From contig JADJAL010000033.1 in the NCBI GenBank assembly GCA_016704305.1, positions 1 through 64,000 on the forward strand: a stretch of DNA of 64,000 bases. The letters run 5' to 3'. Position numbers and translations under genes: made by a program. The notes beneath the pieces were generated by a model that saw only the letters and a list, made by a program, of their open reading frames with translations, was not told the origin of the DNA and did no database searches. Shown piece after piece: positions 53,111 through 62,833 of this stretch. Source of the DNA: Haliea sp. (GTDB taxonomy: Bacteria; Pseudomonadota; Gammaproteobacteria; Pseudomonadales; Halieaceae). Each line of letters opens with the position of its first letter. Positions within the stretch are counted from its first letter, which is position 1.

Positions 53111-54687
53111 ACGCTGGCCTCCGGTACGGACGCCGCCGCGCGACCGGCGCGGCGACCAAAAAACGTGCAGTCGCCGACGGACAAACCACTGGCGATATAG
53201 GGTGCAGTTGGAATGCCTGCAGTGCTGCGTCCAGCGGCATACAGACCCGGAATGATTTCGCCGACACTGTTCAGCACCTGCCCATCGACGGTGGTGTGCA
53301 AGCCGCCAAACGTGTGCGCGGGGAAGAACGCCTGCGTGACCGACACATCCCAGGCGGTATAAGGCGGCCCCTGCAACGGTCTCACAAAGGCCGGGCTTTT
53401 ACGGAACATCGGGTCCTCGCCGTTGGCAGCGTGCAGGTTGTAGTAGGCTACTGTCTGCTGCAGCGCGCCCTTGGGGAAATCCAACTGCACGGCAATGTCA
53501 CCAATCGTGCTGGCCTCGGCGACCGGCAGGAAATTGTCCTGGTGGAACGCAAAGCTGCTGTCGCGGTCGGTGATCAGCCAGGCGCGTCCCTGCTGGTGAT
53601 ATGCGATGGCATTGCCCAACACCCCGTGGTAGGACTCCTCGGAGATAAAACGCTGGCCGGACGCGTTCACCAGAATGCCGGACAGCACGTTTTCCGGCGG
53701 GTAGATCGGCGAAATCGCAAAGCCCTCGTGCATGCGCAGCGCCGCGGCGCCTGCGCCAATACCCATGTTGATGCCATCCCCGTGGTCCAGGGCATTGCCC
53801 CAGGGCACAGAGCAATCGTACAACTGCGGCGCATACAACCGCAGCATCTCGCGGTTGTGGATGAAACCGCCACTGGCCAACACGACGCCGCGCTTCGCCG
53901 CGATCACATGCTGCTCGCCGCCCGTGGTGACGATCATCCCGGCGATGCGGCCATCGCGCTCGACCACCAAACGCTCGGCGCGGACACTGGCGCGCATCTC
54001 CACACCGAGCGCGGCGGCCTGTTGCAACAGCGCTTGCATCAGGCGCCTGCCGCCGTTCATACCAACTACGCCGGGCACATGCCCGCGCGGTGCGGGCGTG
54101 GCCAGGTCGCGCGTGGGCCATGCCAGCTCGTTGCCAGAGAAATACAGGGATTCATCGCCCATCGGCAGTTCTTTGGACAGAGAGAATTTTTCGGTATACG
54201 GAATGCCCTGCGCGACCAGCCAGTCGAAATGTTCAACACTGCCTTCACAGTACAACTGGATCTTGTCGAGTGGCGGATGCACCGTGCCGGCCAGCGCAAT
54301 GAAGCGGTACATCTGCTCCACGCTGTCCGTTATCTTGAGCGCTTTTTGCAAGGCCGTACCGCCGCCTGCGTAGACCACCCCGCCGGACATCGCAGATGAG
54401 CCGCCAAACTTAGGCAGCGCTTCGATCAGCACTACGTTCGCACCGGCGAGGCGCGCCTCGATAGCGGCACACACGCCGCCTGCGCCGGAGCCGACCACCA
54501 GTACGTCGGTTTGTATATCCCACGATTTCACCGTAGCGACGGCCGCTGAATCGACGGTCGCCGCAGAGCTCGGCAGTGCGGCGGCACTTGTCGCAACTGT
54601 CGACCCGACAGTCGCCGCTGCCGTTGCGGCAAGGCCTCCCAACAAGCGGCGACGCGTCAGCCCGGAATCGTCCGTGCCATCAGTCAT
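53107..54687 (-). CDS. Tat-exported FAD-dependent oxidoreductase (fumarate reductase/ketosteroid dehydrogenase-like)
   Basis: 526-aa flavoprotein from ATG 54687. A twin-arginine signal DSGLTRRRLLGGLAATAAA; FAD-binding VLVVGSGAGGVCAAIEA near residue 75, EALPKFGGSSAMSGG next, and a C-terminal PGLYAAGRSTAGIPTAPY. The layout is that of the succinate dehydrogenase/fumarate reductase flavoprotein superfamily, including 3-ketosteroid-1-dehydrogenases and flavocytochrome c partners. Export plus a coupled cytochrome c suggests a periplasmic dehydrogenase. Substrate undefined. ATG at 54687 chosen because the Tat motif follows; an upstream start adds eight residues. Confidence 0.87.
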   Translation of the reverse strand: MTDGTDDSGLTRRRLLGGLAATAAATVGSTVATSAAALPSSAATVDSAAVATVKSWDIQTDVLVVGSGAGGVCAAIEARLAGANVVLIEALPKFGGSSAMSGGVVYAGGGTALQKALKITDSVEQMYRFIALAGTVHPPLDKIQLYCEGSVEHFDWLVAQGIPYTEKFSLSKELPMGDESLYFSGNELAWPTRDLATPAPRGHVPGVVGMNGGRRLMQALLQQAAALGVEMRASVRAERLVVERDGRIAGMIVTTGGEQHVIAAKRGVVLASGGFIHNREMLRLYAPQLYDCSVPWGNALDHGDGINMGIGAGAAALRMHEGFAISPIYPPENVLSGILVNASGQRFISEESYHGVLGNAIAYHQQGRAWLITDRDSSFAFHQDNFLPVAEASTIGDIAVQLDFPKGALQQTVAYYNLHAANGEDPMFRKSPAFVRPLQGPPYTAWDVSVTQAFFPAHTFGGLHTTVDGQVLNSVGEIIPGLYAAGRSTAGIPTAPYIASGLSVGDCTFFGRRAGRAAASVPEASV

Positions 54688-54714
54688 GCGCGCGCCCTTT
54701 TGCGACAGCAACCA

Positions 54715-55428
54715 TCAGCATTGCCGAATGTATTCCAGTTGATTGTTCAGCATGTAAAGGCGGTGTCGCCCACCCTCCGTTTCCAACGCGAGATCGTCGT
54801 AGCCGGCATCCCCGTCGTACAGAAAGCACATGCCGCCGTCGATGCCCACCATGCGCGGGGCGTAGACCAGCGCCTCGCGCTGGCCGATGCGCTCCCGCAC
54901 CAGCGCACAGCTGTGGCAGTCGGCAATATCCGCGAGACTGACATAGGTCGGCGGCATCAGGCGCAGCGGGTGGGTGTCGTCGGCGGATTCCGCAATCGCG
55001 GTCGCAGGCTGCACCCAACGGTGCAGCGCGATCTCGCCGCCATCGACACAGACCTCCTGCCCGTCCTCCAGTATCGCGAGGAAAAACCAGGTGGCAAAAC
55101 GCCGTTTGGCGCCCTCTGGCGTTGTCCAGTGCGACAGGTACACGAGTTGCTCCGCACGGATGTCCAGACCGGCTTCCTCGCGCGTCTCGCGAATGGCGGC
55201 GTTGATTGCGGCAGCATAGTCATTGCGATCATCCGGGTAATCTTTGCGATCACATGGATAGTCGGCTGCATCCACCTTGCCGCCCGGAAAGACCCACATG
55301 CCGCCCATGTGTTGCACGGCCTGGTTGCGCTGCACCAGCAAGGCCTCCAACCCGGCGTCGCCATCGCGCACCAGCACGACCGTGGCCGCAGGAAAGACAG
55401 GTTCTACGCTATCGCTTGTCTCAAGCAT
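54715..55428 (-). CDS. NUDIX hydrolase with tandem insertion
   Basis: 237-aa NUDIX hydrolase. The start FPAATVVLVRDG and WVFPGGKVDAADY lead the Nudix box, which ends RETREEAGL. Between them lies DYPCDRKDYPDDRNDY, a 7-residue tandem duplication. The rest of the protein has the larger C-terminal region of the NUDT19-like group that acts on CoA esters. Stands 27 bp after the flavoprotein start, on the same strand and immediately upstream of it. Substrate inferred only from family. Confidence 0.85.
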   Translation of the reverse strand: MLETSDSVEPVFPAATVVLVRDGDAGLEALLVQRNQAVQHMGGMWVFPGGKVDAADYPCDRKDYPDDRNDYAAAINAAIRETREEAGLDIRAEQLVYLSHWTTPEGAKRRFATWFFLAILEDGQEVCVDGGEIALHRWVQPATAIAESADDTHPLRLMPPTYVSLADIADCHSCALVRERIGQREALVYAPRMVGIDGGMCFLYDGDAGYDDLALETEGGRHRLYMLNNQLEYIRQC

Positions 55429-55452
55429 GCAGGTGCCTCCTGTAGCTGAAAA

Positions 55453-55908
55453 TCAGGGAAAGAATCGACTGATGGTATCGAGCACACATGCGGGGCGTTC
55501 ATTGCCCTCAATTTCTATCGTCATACGCACCACCACTTGTACACCGCCTTTGACCTCCTCGGCACTCACGATCTCACCTCCTCCGCGTATCCGACTGCCC
55601 ACGGGCACGGCCGCCGGGAAGCGCACTTTTTCGCAGCCGTAGTTGACGCCCATCGAGGTGTTTTCGACGCGCATGATCTGCGGCAGGAACAGGTTGGCCA
55701 TCGAGAGCGTAAGATAGCCGTGGGCGATCGTCTTGCCGAACGGTCCCGCTGCCGCCTTCTCCGGGTCGACATGAATCCACTGGTGATCGCCGGTGGCGTC
55801 GGCAAACAGGTTGATGCGCTGCTGGTCTATCTCTTCCCACTCGCTAAATCCCAGATGCTGGCCCACTGCATTCAATAGCGCGGCCGGATTCTCAAACGTT
55901 GTTGTCAT
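55453..55908 (-). CDS. MaoC-like (R)-specific enoyl-CoA hydratase
   Basis: 151-aa hot-dog-fold hydratase. The hydratase 2 motif FADATGDHQWIHVDPEKAA gives the catalytic Asp/His, with PFGKTIAHGYLTLSM. The C-terminus VRFPAAVPVGSRIRGGGE is typical. Likely hydrates CoA-linked enoyl groups in fatty-acid or polyhydroxyalkanoate routes. Starts 24 bp upstream of the NUDIX gene and so probably shares a transcript with NUDIX, flavoprotein and cytochrome c genes. Confidence 0.92.
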   Translation of the reverse strand: MTTTFENPAALLNAVGQHLGFSEWEEIDQQRINLFADATGDHQWIHVDPEKAAAGPFGKTIAHGYLTLSMANLFLPQIMRVENTSMGVNYGCEKVRFPAAVPVGSRIRGGGEIVSAEEVKGGVQVVVRMTIEIEGNERPACVLDTISRFFP

Positions 55909-56129
55909 GATGCGTTATCCCTGACCTGAAAAGACCCGCACTATACCACCGCGCGGCGCGACTTTAACCGCAGAATCAAACGCCGCTCGCAGCGCTTCAT
56001 TACCAGTATTTCACAGAATCGCAGGCACTCTTGTGGTATAAAGACCGCCCTGATTCCCATCCGGCCCGCCCCGCTCCCGGTGTTTCTAAGGCGTCCAAAA
56101 CCCACGCACTCTCAGTATTGGTAGCGATC

Positions 56130-57407
56130 GTGATCTCCACAAAAAAGCAAATTCAATACTCCATTGCGCTGCTGGCAGGATCCGCTGCCATCACGGCACT
56201 GCTGTATCTGAATCGGCCACCCACGGAGATGGAAGAACCGGTACACGAACCGGTGTCGGTGGATGTCGCTGAAGTCGTGAAAGAGGACATACGCATACAG
56301 ATACAGGCGCAGGGCACCGTGTCGCCGATGCGCGAAACAGCCATTATGTCCGAGGTAAACGGCCGCATCGTCGAGGTCTCGCCGTCCTTCGTCGCCGGTG
56401 GTTTTGTGACACGCGACGACATCCTGCTGCGGATTGATCCCAGGGACTACGAAACCAACCTGTTGCGCGCCGAGGCGGCGCTGAAAACTGCCGAGAGCAA
56501 CCTGATCCAGGAAAAAGGCAGGGCAAAAGTCGCGGAGCAAGAGTGGCAGAAACTGCCCCAGGGCAGCCAGCGCAGCCAGGAAGCGAAAGACCTGTACCTG
56601 CGCAAGCCCCAGTTGGAGCAGGCGCAATCGCAGATGCTGGCAGCCCAGGCTGATTTAAATACGGCCAGGGACACGTTGGAACGCACCATTATCAGGGCTC
56701 CCTATGACGCGCTGATCAAGGCCAAGCAAAGTGAACTGGGGCAGTTTGTTGCCGCAGGCAGTCCACTGGCAGAAATCATTTCCGTGGAATACGCGGAGAT
56801 TCGCCTGCCTATCCCGCAGAACAAACTCGAATATCTTGAGCTGCCGCAACTGACGGAAGACCTTGAGGGCACGCCTATCGATCTGTATACCGATGTGGGT
56901 GGCGATGTGAAGCACTGGACAGCGCGCCTGCACCGGACGGAGGGCGTGTTCGACGAGCGCTCCCGCGTGTTGTACGCGGTGGCGCGGATCAAGGACCCTT
57001 ACGGCTTGCACAACCCGGGGCAGGAGCCACTGCGCATCGGCACCTTCGTCAATGCCAATATCGCGGGGCGGGAGCTGAAGGGTCTCGTCCCACTCCCGCG
57101 ATTTGTCATGCGTGCCGGTAACAACCTGTGGGTGGTGGACGACAGCGGGCACCTGCGCAATCGCCAGGTCACCCTGCTGCGCACAGGTGGCGACGTGGTG
57201 TATGTCAGCGACGGCCTCGCAGAGGGCGAGCGCGTCGCACTGACCATCATGGACGGGTCTTTCGACAGCTCAAAGGTCACGATCCAATCCAGCACACCCA
57301 GCAACATGCTGGATCAATCGGGCAGGCCCAAAGCGACCGAAGAGGCAAAGAGTAGCAAGGTCACCGCTGCCGTGGAGCCTGCCACCGACGACAGCGCGGG
57401 CGGTTGA
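56130..57407 (+). CDS. RND efflux membrane fusion protein
   Basis: 425-aa periplasmic adaptor. N-terminal anchor IQYSIALLAGSAAITALLYL; lipoyl/barrel sandwich halves (GTVSPMRETAIMSEVNGRI and TIIRAPYDALIKAKQSELGQFV); an alpha-hairpin of ~80 residues; a beta-barrel to about residue 350, ending in an acidic/Ser-rich tail. The start is uncertain: GTG at 56130 puts the anchor near the N-terminus; an ATG at 56031 would add 33 residues. Overlaps the pump gene (TGATG). Confidence 0.88.
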   Translation: MISTKKQIQYSIALLAGSAAITALLYLNRPPTEMEEPVHEPVSVDVAEVVKEDIRIQIQAQGTVSPMRETAIMSEVNGRIVEVSPSFVAGGFVTRDDILLRIDPRDYETNLLRAEAALKTAESNLIQEKGRAKVAEQEWQKLPQGSQRSQEAKDLYLRKPQLEQAQSQMLAAQADLNTARDTLERTIIRAPYDALIKAKQSELGQFVAAGSPLAEIISVEYAEIRLPIPQNKLEYLELPQLTEDLEGTPIDLYTDVGGDVKHWTARLHRTEGVFDERSRVLYAVARIKDPYGLHNPGQEPLRIGTFVNANIAGRELKGLVPLPRFVMRAGNNLWVVDDSGHLRNRQVTLLRTGGDVVYVSDGLAEGERVALTIMDGSFDSSKVTIQSSTPSNMLDQSGRPKATEEAKSSKVTAAVEPATDDSAGG

Positions 57408-60400
57408 TGCGCCCGTCTGAGAGCTCAGGGATGATCGCCTGGTTCGCCTACAATCCGGTGGCGTCCAACCTGCTGATGCTGATCATTATGGCCGTGGGCC
57501 TGGGGTCCGCCTTCAACATCCAGCGCGCGATGTTTCCAGCGATCGAAATCAATCTCATCGTAATCAACGTGGCTTATCCCGGCGCCGCTCCCGAGGAGGT
57601 TGAGCAGGGCGTGGTGCTGAAGATCGAGGAGGCGATCAACGACATCGAGGGCATCAAGCGTGTCGAATCGGACTCGTTCGAATCCGGCGCCTCGATGATG
57701 ATCGAACCGCAGGAAGGCGTTAATCTCACCAAGCTGATGTCCGATATCCAGAACCGCGTCGACGCCATACAGCAATTTCCGCTTGAGGCCGAGCGACCGA
57801 TCATCAGCCAGCCCGAGGTGATGTTCCCGGCGCTAACGCTGCAATTGTCCGGCAACATCGACGAGAGCAGCATGAAATCACTCGCCGACGATATTCGCCG
57901 GGAACTGCTCACTTTCCCGGAGATTTCTTCTGCGGCAGTGGTGGGCGCGCGCGATTATGAAATTGCCATCGAGATTTCCGAGCCACTGCTGCGCGAGTAC
58001 CACCTGACGCTCGGCGATGTGGCGAACATCATCTCGGCCTCTTCGCTGGACTTGCCCGCCGGTTCGGTGCGCACCGAGAACGGCGAGATCATGCTGCGCA
58101 CCACCGGTCAGGCCTACGTGCAACAGGACTTTGAGAGCATCGTGCTCAAGACCTGGCCCGACGGCACCCGCCTGCTGCTCGGCGATATCGCCACGGTAAA
58201 CGATGGCTTCGTGGATGCGGCCGGATTCGCTGCGTTTGACGGCGTCTACTCGCTCGGCATCAATGTATTCGCCATGGGCAAGCAGGACATTATCGAGACA
58301 GCGGAGGCCGCCAAGGCCTTCGTGGCGGAGCGGCGCACCCGTCTGCCGCAAGGCGTGACGCTGGATATCTGGAACGACGCCACCTACTACCTCAATGGCC
58401 GCTTGAGCTCAATGGTGAGTAGCCTCGCAATGGGCGCACTGCTGGTGTTCGTGATCCTGGCGCTGTTCCTGGAAATCAAACTGGCGTTCTGGGTGATGAT
58501 GGGCATACCCGTATGCTTCCTGGGCGCGATGGCGCTGATCAACACGCCTTTTGTCAACGCCAGCCTGGACATGATCAGTATCTTTGGCTTTATCCTGGTG
58601 CTCGGCATCGTGGTGGATGACGCCATTATCATGGGCGAGAGCGCCTACACCGAGAGCGAAAAGTTCGGCCACAGCGTGGAAAGTGTGGTCCGGGGGGTCA
58701 CACGCGTCTCCACGCCAGCAACGTTCGGGGTGCTGACCACCATCGTCGCTTTCGCGCCCACGCTGTTTGTGCAGGGCGTATTCGGCGCATTCCCCGCAGC
58801 CTGCGGCTGGGTGGTGATTCTCTGCCTGTGCTTTTCACTGGTCGAATCCAAATGGATTCTCCCCGCGCACCTTGCGCACAGCAAACCGACCCGCAATCGA
58901 TTTTTGCTGCGCATCGACCGGGTGCAGGAGGCCGTCAACCGCTGGCTGAGCCAGTATGTGCAGGACAGTTACAAGCCGTTCATGCTGCGCTGCGTCGAGA
59001 ATCGCTACCTGACCCTCGCGTTCTTCGTCTCGTTGCTGGTCCTGTCCTTCGGGTTGCTGGCAGGCGGTATCGTGCGCACCGTGCTGTCGCCCGACACGCC
59101 CGGTGAATTCCTGCAGGTAGAGCTGCGCATGTCGCCCGGTATTCCCGAGGAACGCACGCTGCAGGCTGTCTCCGAGATCGCCGCGGCGTTCAGCACCATG
59201 GAGGAGAACTACCGGCGCGAAAGCGGTACCGACGAGCGCCTGCTGAGTCACATGGCGACGTACGGCTTTGATCGCATCAACGGTCGTGTTGACGTGGAGC
59301 TCACCAAGGAGGACGAGCGCAGCATCACCACCCGCGATATCCAGGAGCGCTGGCGCAAGGAAGTGGGCAGGGTGCATGGCGCCGAAGTGTTTGCCATCAA
59401 AAGCGCCGATGGCCCGCAGATGGGCCCTGCCGTCGCGTTCGACCTGATGCACAAGGATTTTGCCACGCTGAGCAAGGCGGCCAGCGAATTGCAGGAAAAG
59501 ATGGGGCACTACGCCGGTCTGTACGATATTCGCAACGGCATCAGCAACACTGCCGACGAATTCCACCTGGAACTGCTGCCCGAAGCCGAATCACTGGGTA
59601 TCACCCGCTTCGATTTGGGCAACCAGGTACGCCATGCGTTTTACGGCGCGGAAGCGCAGCGTGTGCAACGCGGCATCGACGAAATCAAGGTCATGGTGCG
59701 CTACCCCAGGGAGGACAGGGAAAACGTCAGCAGCCTGAACGACATGTTCATCCGCACGCCCTCCGGCGACGAGGTGCCGTTTGAAACCGTGGCGCGACTG
59801 GAGGTGAAGCAGGGCCTGTTGAAAGCCACCCGCATCAACTACCAGCGCGCCGCGGAAATCTCTGCTGAAGTCAACAAGCGCGAAGCGGAACCGGACAAAG
59901 TCATCGCGGACATCGAGGAAAATGTCTTGCCGGCCCTACAGGCAAAGTATCCGGGATTGCGCTACGCCGTGTCCGGCATGGCGGATGAAGAAGCCAAAAT
60001 GGCGGTGAGTATCATGGTCGGGTTCGGCCTGGCGCTGTTCGGCATTTACGCACTGTTGGCCGTCCCCACCAAATCCTACCTGCAACCGCTGATCATCATG
60101 GGCGTGATCCCGTTCGGCATGATCGGCGCGATCTTCGGCCACTGGGTCTCTGGATACCCCCTGAGCATGATGTCACTGATGGGCGTGATCGCGCTGAGCG
60201 GCGTGGTGGTCAATGACAGCCTGATCCTGGTGGATTTCGTGAACCGCGCCGTGCGCGAGGGCATGGACCACTACTCCGCGGTAATTGAAGCGACGACTAC
60301 CCGTTTCCGGGCGATCCTGCTGACCTCGCTGACAACGTTCTGCGGCCTGATCCCGATGCTGGCGGCGCAAGATGCGCAGTCTGAGATGATGGTGCCGATG

Positions 60401-60556
60401 GCGATCTCGCTGGCCTACGGCATACTCTTCGCGACCGTGATTACGCTGTTGCTGATACCCTGCCTCTACATGATCCTCGGGGACCTGGCCAACTGGCGGG
60501 CTGGCAGAGACAATGCGGCGCGCCCGGCGGCTGGCCAAACCCAGGCGTTACAGTAA
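57407..60556 (+). CDS. RND-family efflux permease
   Basis: 1049-aa inner-membrane pump of the AcrB/MexB superfamily (HAE1-like). Twelve helices arranged in two halves, with two large periplasmic domains. LGIVVDDAIIMGESAYTE carries the paired Asp in helix 4 for proton relay. VVNDSLILVDFVNRAVREG marks helix 10. AYPGAAPEEVEQGVVLKIEE begins the first porter domain. Substrates cannot be predicted; many homologues of this divergent group are linked to export of lipophilic compounds. No outer-membrane TolC or regulator in the operon. Confidence 0.93.
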   Translation: MRPSESSGMIAWFAYNPVASNLLMLIIMAVGLGSAFNIQRAMFPAIEINLIVINVAYPGAAPEEVEQGVVLKIEEAINDIEGIKRVESDSFESGASMMIEPQEGVNLTKLMSDIQNRVDAIQQFPLEAERPIISQPEVMFPALTLQLSGNIDESSMKSLADDIRRELLTFPEISSAAVVGARDYEIAIEISEPLLREYHLTLGDVANIISASSLDLPAGSVRTENGEIMLRTTGQAYVQQDFESIVLKTWPDGTRLLLGDIATVNDGFVDAAGFAAFDGVYSLGINVFAMGKQDIIETAEAAKAFVAERRTRLPQGVTLDIWNDATYYLNGRLSSMVSSLAMGALLVFVILALFLEIKLAFWVMMGIPVCFLGAMALINTPFVNASLDMISIFGFILVLGIVVDDAIIMGESAYTESEKFGHSVESVVRGVTRVSTPATFGVLTTIVAFAPTLFVQGVFGAFPAACGWVVILCLCFSLVESKWILPAHLAHSKPTRNRFLLRIDRVQEAVNRWLSQYVQDSYKPFMLRCVENRYLTLAFFVSLLVLSFGLLAGGIVRTVLSPDTPGEFLQVELRMSPGIPEERTLQAVSEIAAAFSTMEENYRRESGTDERLLSHMATYGFDRINGRVDVELTKEDERSITTRDIQERWRKEVGRVHGAEVFAIKSADGPQMGPAVAFDLMHKDFATLSKAASELQEKMGHYAGLYDIRNGISNTADEFHLELLPEAESLGITRFDLGNQVRHAFYGAEAQRVQRGIDEIKVMVRYPREDRENVSSLNDMFIRTPSGDEVPFETVARLEVKQGLLKATRINYQRAAEISAEVNKREAEPDKVIADIEENVLPALQAKYPGLRYAVSGMADEEAKMAVSIMVGFGLALFGIYALLAVPTKSYLQPLIIMGVIPFGMIGAIFGHWVSGYPLSMMSLMGVIALSGVVVNDSLILVDFVNRAVREGMDHYSAVIEATTTRFRAILLTSLTTFCGLIPMLAAQDAQSEMMVPMAISLAYGILFATVITLLLIPCLYMILGDLANWRAGRDNAARPAAGQTQALQ

Positions 60557-60583
60557 TTGCCCCGGGGAAGAACAGCCTCGCCG

Positions 60584-62425
60584 CTAGCGCACTGCCCCGC
60601 AACTGACGCAACGCATGTACAGGTTCGCCGGATCCTGCAGGCTGCCTAATTCCTCCACCGCTTCACGCATCGACCCCAACAAACCGGACAGCGCGGTACT
60701 GGCGGTAGACGGCGTCCACAAATTCAGGCTGCCCACACTGCGCGCCAGCTGTTTCATCAACATATCGCGCGGCGACAGCGGCAGCTCCACATACTCCACG
60801 CCGTAGTCCGACACTTCGGCGAGCCTGGCGGCAGCCACAACAGCGTCTTGCAAGCTGCCGACCTTGTCTATGAGGCCTGATTTCAATGCGTCATCGGCCG
60901 CCCAGACACGGCCTTCGGCCAGCGGATCGAGCTGTGGAATGCTCAAATCCCGTCCCTGCGACACCACCTGCAAAAAGGTTTGGTAGGCGAAATCCACGCT
61001 GTTGTTGAGGGCGGCGACCAGGTCCGGGTTCAGCCGATCGGCGCGCAGGGAGCCCGCCATGTTCGTGGTGCCCACACCATCCGTGTGGACGCCAACGCGT
61101 TGCAGCAGATCTTCAAACGTGGGAAACACGGCAAACACACCGATGCTGCCCGTGATCGTAGAAGGAGTCGCCCAGATTTCATCGGCATCGGCGGCAATGT
61201 AGTAGCCACCGGAGGCCGCTACAGTGCCCATGGACACCACGACAGGAATACCCATCTCGCGCGCCTGCAGCATCTGCTGGCGAATAATCTCCGACGCGAA
61301 CATGCTCCCGCCGCCACTATTTACCCGCAGCACGATGGCCTTCACGCCATCCGCCTTCGCCGTGTCATGAATCAGGCGCGCGAGGGAGTCACTGCCAATA
61401 GTTCCGGGGGGCTGCTCGCCCGGTACAATACTTCCCTCTGCGGTGATCACCGCAATGCGATCACCCTCGTCGCCACCCAGCAGCGGCCGTTTGCGCGCCA
61501 CATAACGCTCGAACTCAACCGCCTCGTAAAGACCATCCTCGTTGCTGGCGCCCACCAATTCAACGAGCAGGTCGTTTCCCTCCCTGCGTCCGAGCAGTTT
61601 GTCCACCAGCCCGGCCGTCAATGCGGCCTGCGCGGCATCGCCGCCCGCGCTCTGCAGCCGCGCGGTAAAATTATTCACAAAATCATCCACCGCGCCCGGC
61701 TCAAGATCGCGCTGTTTTTCCACCTGCACGGTGTACTGGGCCCACAAATTGTTAAGCCAGCGACTGGTCACCTCTTTCTCGCCCGGAGACATGTCATCGC
61801 GAATAAACGGCTCCACGGCGGATTTATGGTCCCCGGCGCGGAAGATATGCATGTTGACTGAAAACTTTTCCAGCGCCTCGCGGAAATAATTGTTATAGCT
61901 GCTGTAACCCTCAAGGGCGACCCCGCCCATGGGGTGCGCGATCACGGTGTCGGCGAAGCTGGCGAGCAGGTACTGGTCCTGTGTGTAATAGTCCCCGATC
62001 GCGATGATGGGTTTGCCGCTCTCGCGAAACCTCTCCAGCGCCGGGAATATCTCCTGGGTTTTACTGATACCCATGTAAACAAGAAATTCAAGCTCCATTA
62101 CCAGGGAGTTAATCGCGGGGTCCTTGGCAGCGAAGTCAATTGCCTCAATCACATCGCGCAGCAGCACCTCGTGGTCGGCGGGAGTTGGCGCGCTCATCAA
62201 TGCCCGCAGCGGATTGATCTCGGATTTCTGATCCACGACCGTGCCGCTGATATTCAGCAACAGCGCCGCCTTCTCCGGCAAAGGGTCTGGTGCGCCACCG
62301 ATGTAGACGAAATAAATAAGCGCAATCATCACCAAAAACAGGATGTTCGACATCGCCATCCTGATGCGAGTGATGCCCCGCCATATGCCCGATAATACGC
62401 GACGCAACAGCGACGGTTTACTCAT
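60584..62425 (-). CDS. sppA: Signal peptide peptidase SppA (67-kDa type)
   Basis: 613-aa inner-membrane serine protease that clears cleaved signal peptides. N-terminal anchor (ILFLVMIALIYFVYIGG, residues ~28-45); duplicated S49 domains. In the N-terminal half the general-base Lys is expected in RAGDHKSAVEPF; in the C-terminal half the nucleophile Ser lies in MGTVAASGGYYIAADAD. Length equals E. coli SppA (618 aa). Ends in RCVSCGAVR, an unusual short Cys-containing tail. Convergent with the RND operon; followed upstream by DUF2069. Confidence 0.92.
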   Translation of the reverse strand: MSKPSLLRRVLSGIWRGITRIRMAMSNILFLVMIALIYFVYIGGAPDPLPEKAALLLNISGTVVDQKSEINPLRALMSAPTPADHEVLLRDVIEAIDFAAKDPAINSLVMELEFLVYMGISKTQEIFPALERFRESGKPIIAIGDYYTQDQYLLASFADTVIAHPMGGVALEGYSSYNNYFREALEKFSVNMHIFRAGDHKSAVEPFIRDDMSPGEKEVTSRWLNNLWAQYTVQVEKQRDLEPGAVDDFVNNFTARLQSAGGDAAQAALTAGLVDKLLGRREGNDLLVELVGASNEDGLYEAVEFERYVARKRPLLGGDEGDRIAVITAEGSIVPGEQPPGTIGSDSLARLIHDTAKADGVKAIVLRVNSGGGSMFASEIIRQQMLQAREMGIPVVVSMGTVAASGGYYIAADADEIWATPSTITGSIGVFAVFPTFEDLLQRVGVHTDGVGTTNMAGSLRADRLNPDLVAALNNSVDFAYQTFLQVVSQGRDLSIPQLDPLAEGRVWAADDALKSGLIDKVGSLQDAVVAAARLAEVSDYGVEYVELPLSPRDMLMKQLARSVGSLNLWTPSTASTALSGLLGSMREAVEELGSLQDPANLYMRCVSCGAVR

Positions 62426-62431
62426 ACTCCA

Positions 62432-62833
62432 CTACTCCCCGGGACTTCTTTGAGACACGCCCTGCAGTCGCAGTTCGCGCGCGCGCCAACGCACATACAG
62501 CATGGCGGCAATAAACAGTACCACAACCGCAATCAGCCCGCCGATCACCAGCAGGCTGTCGGGCTGAGCAAAGACACGTTGCACCAGAATGAGAAAATAC
62601 CCCAGGCACACGAAACACAGCCAGATAAAACTGCGCAAATTGTCATTTAGCATACCGGGCAGGAACAGCAACAGCGGCAGCAGCTTCAGCAGCCAGATGA
62701 ACCAGGGTGCCTGATGCACCCCCGCATCCACTGCCTGCTGCAGCAGCAATGCCGCCCAGCAGAGCCATGTCAACCGGGCCGCACCGGCACGCCACGCGGC
62801 ACTCACTGGCGCAGTCTGCTGTGCTTTGCTCAT
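62432..62833 (-). CDS. DUF2069 membrane protein
   Basis: 133-aa inner-membrane protein with about four helices (WLCWAALLLQQAV, FIWLLKLLPLLLFL, FIWLCFVCLGYFLILV, VIGGLIAVVVLFIAAMLYV). The layout and position behind wrbA match DUF2069 proteins, which are conserved in gammaproteobacteria and uncharacterised. ATG 62833 overlaps the wrbA stop (ATGA). Separated from sppA by 6 bp and likely co-transcribed with it. Confidence 0.82.
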   Translation of the reverse strand: MSKAQQTAPVSAAWRAGAARLTWLCWAALLLQQAVDAGVHQAPWFIWLLKLLPLLLFLPGMLNDNLRSFIWLCFVCLGYFLILVQRVFAQPDSLLVIGGLIAVVVLFIAAMLYVRWRARELRLQGVSQRSPGE

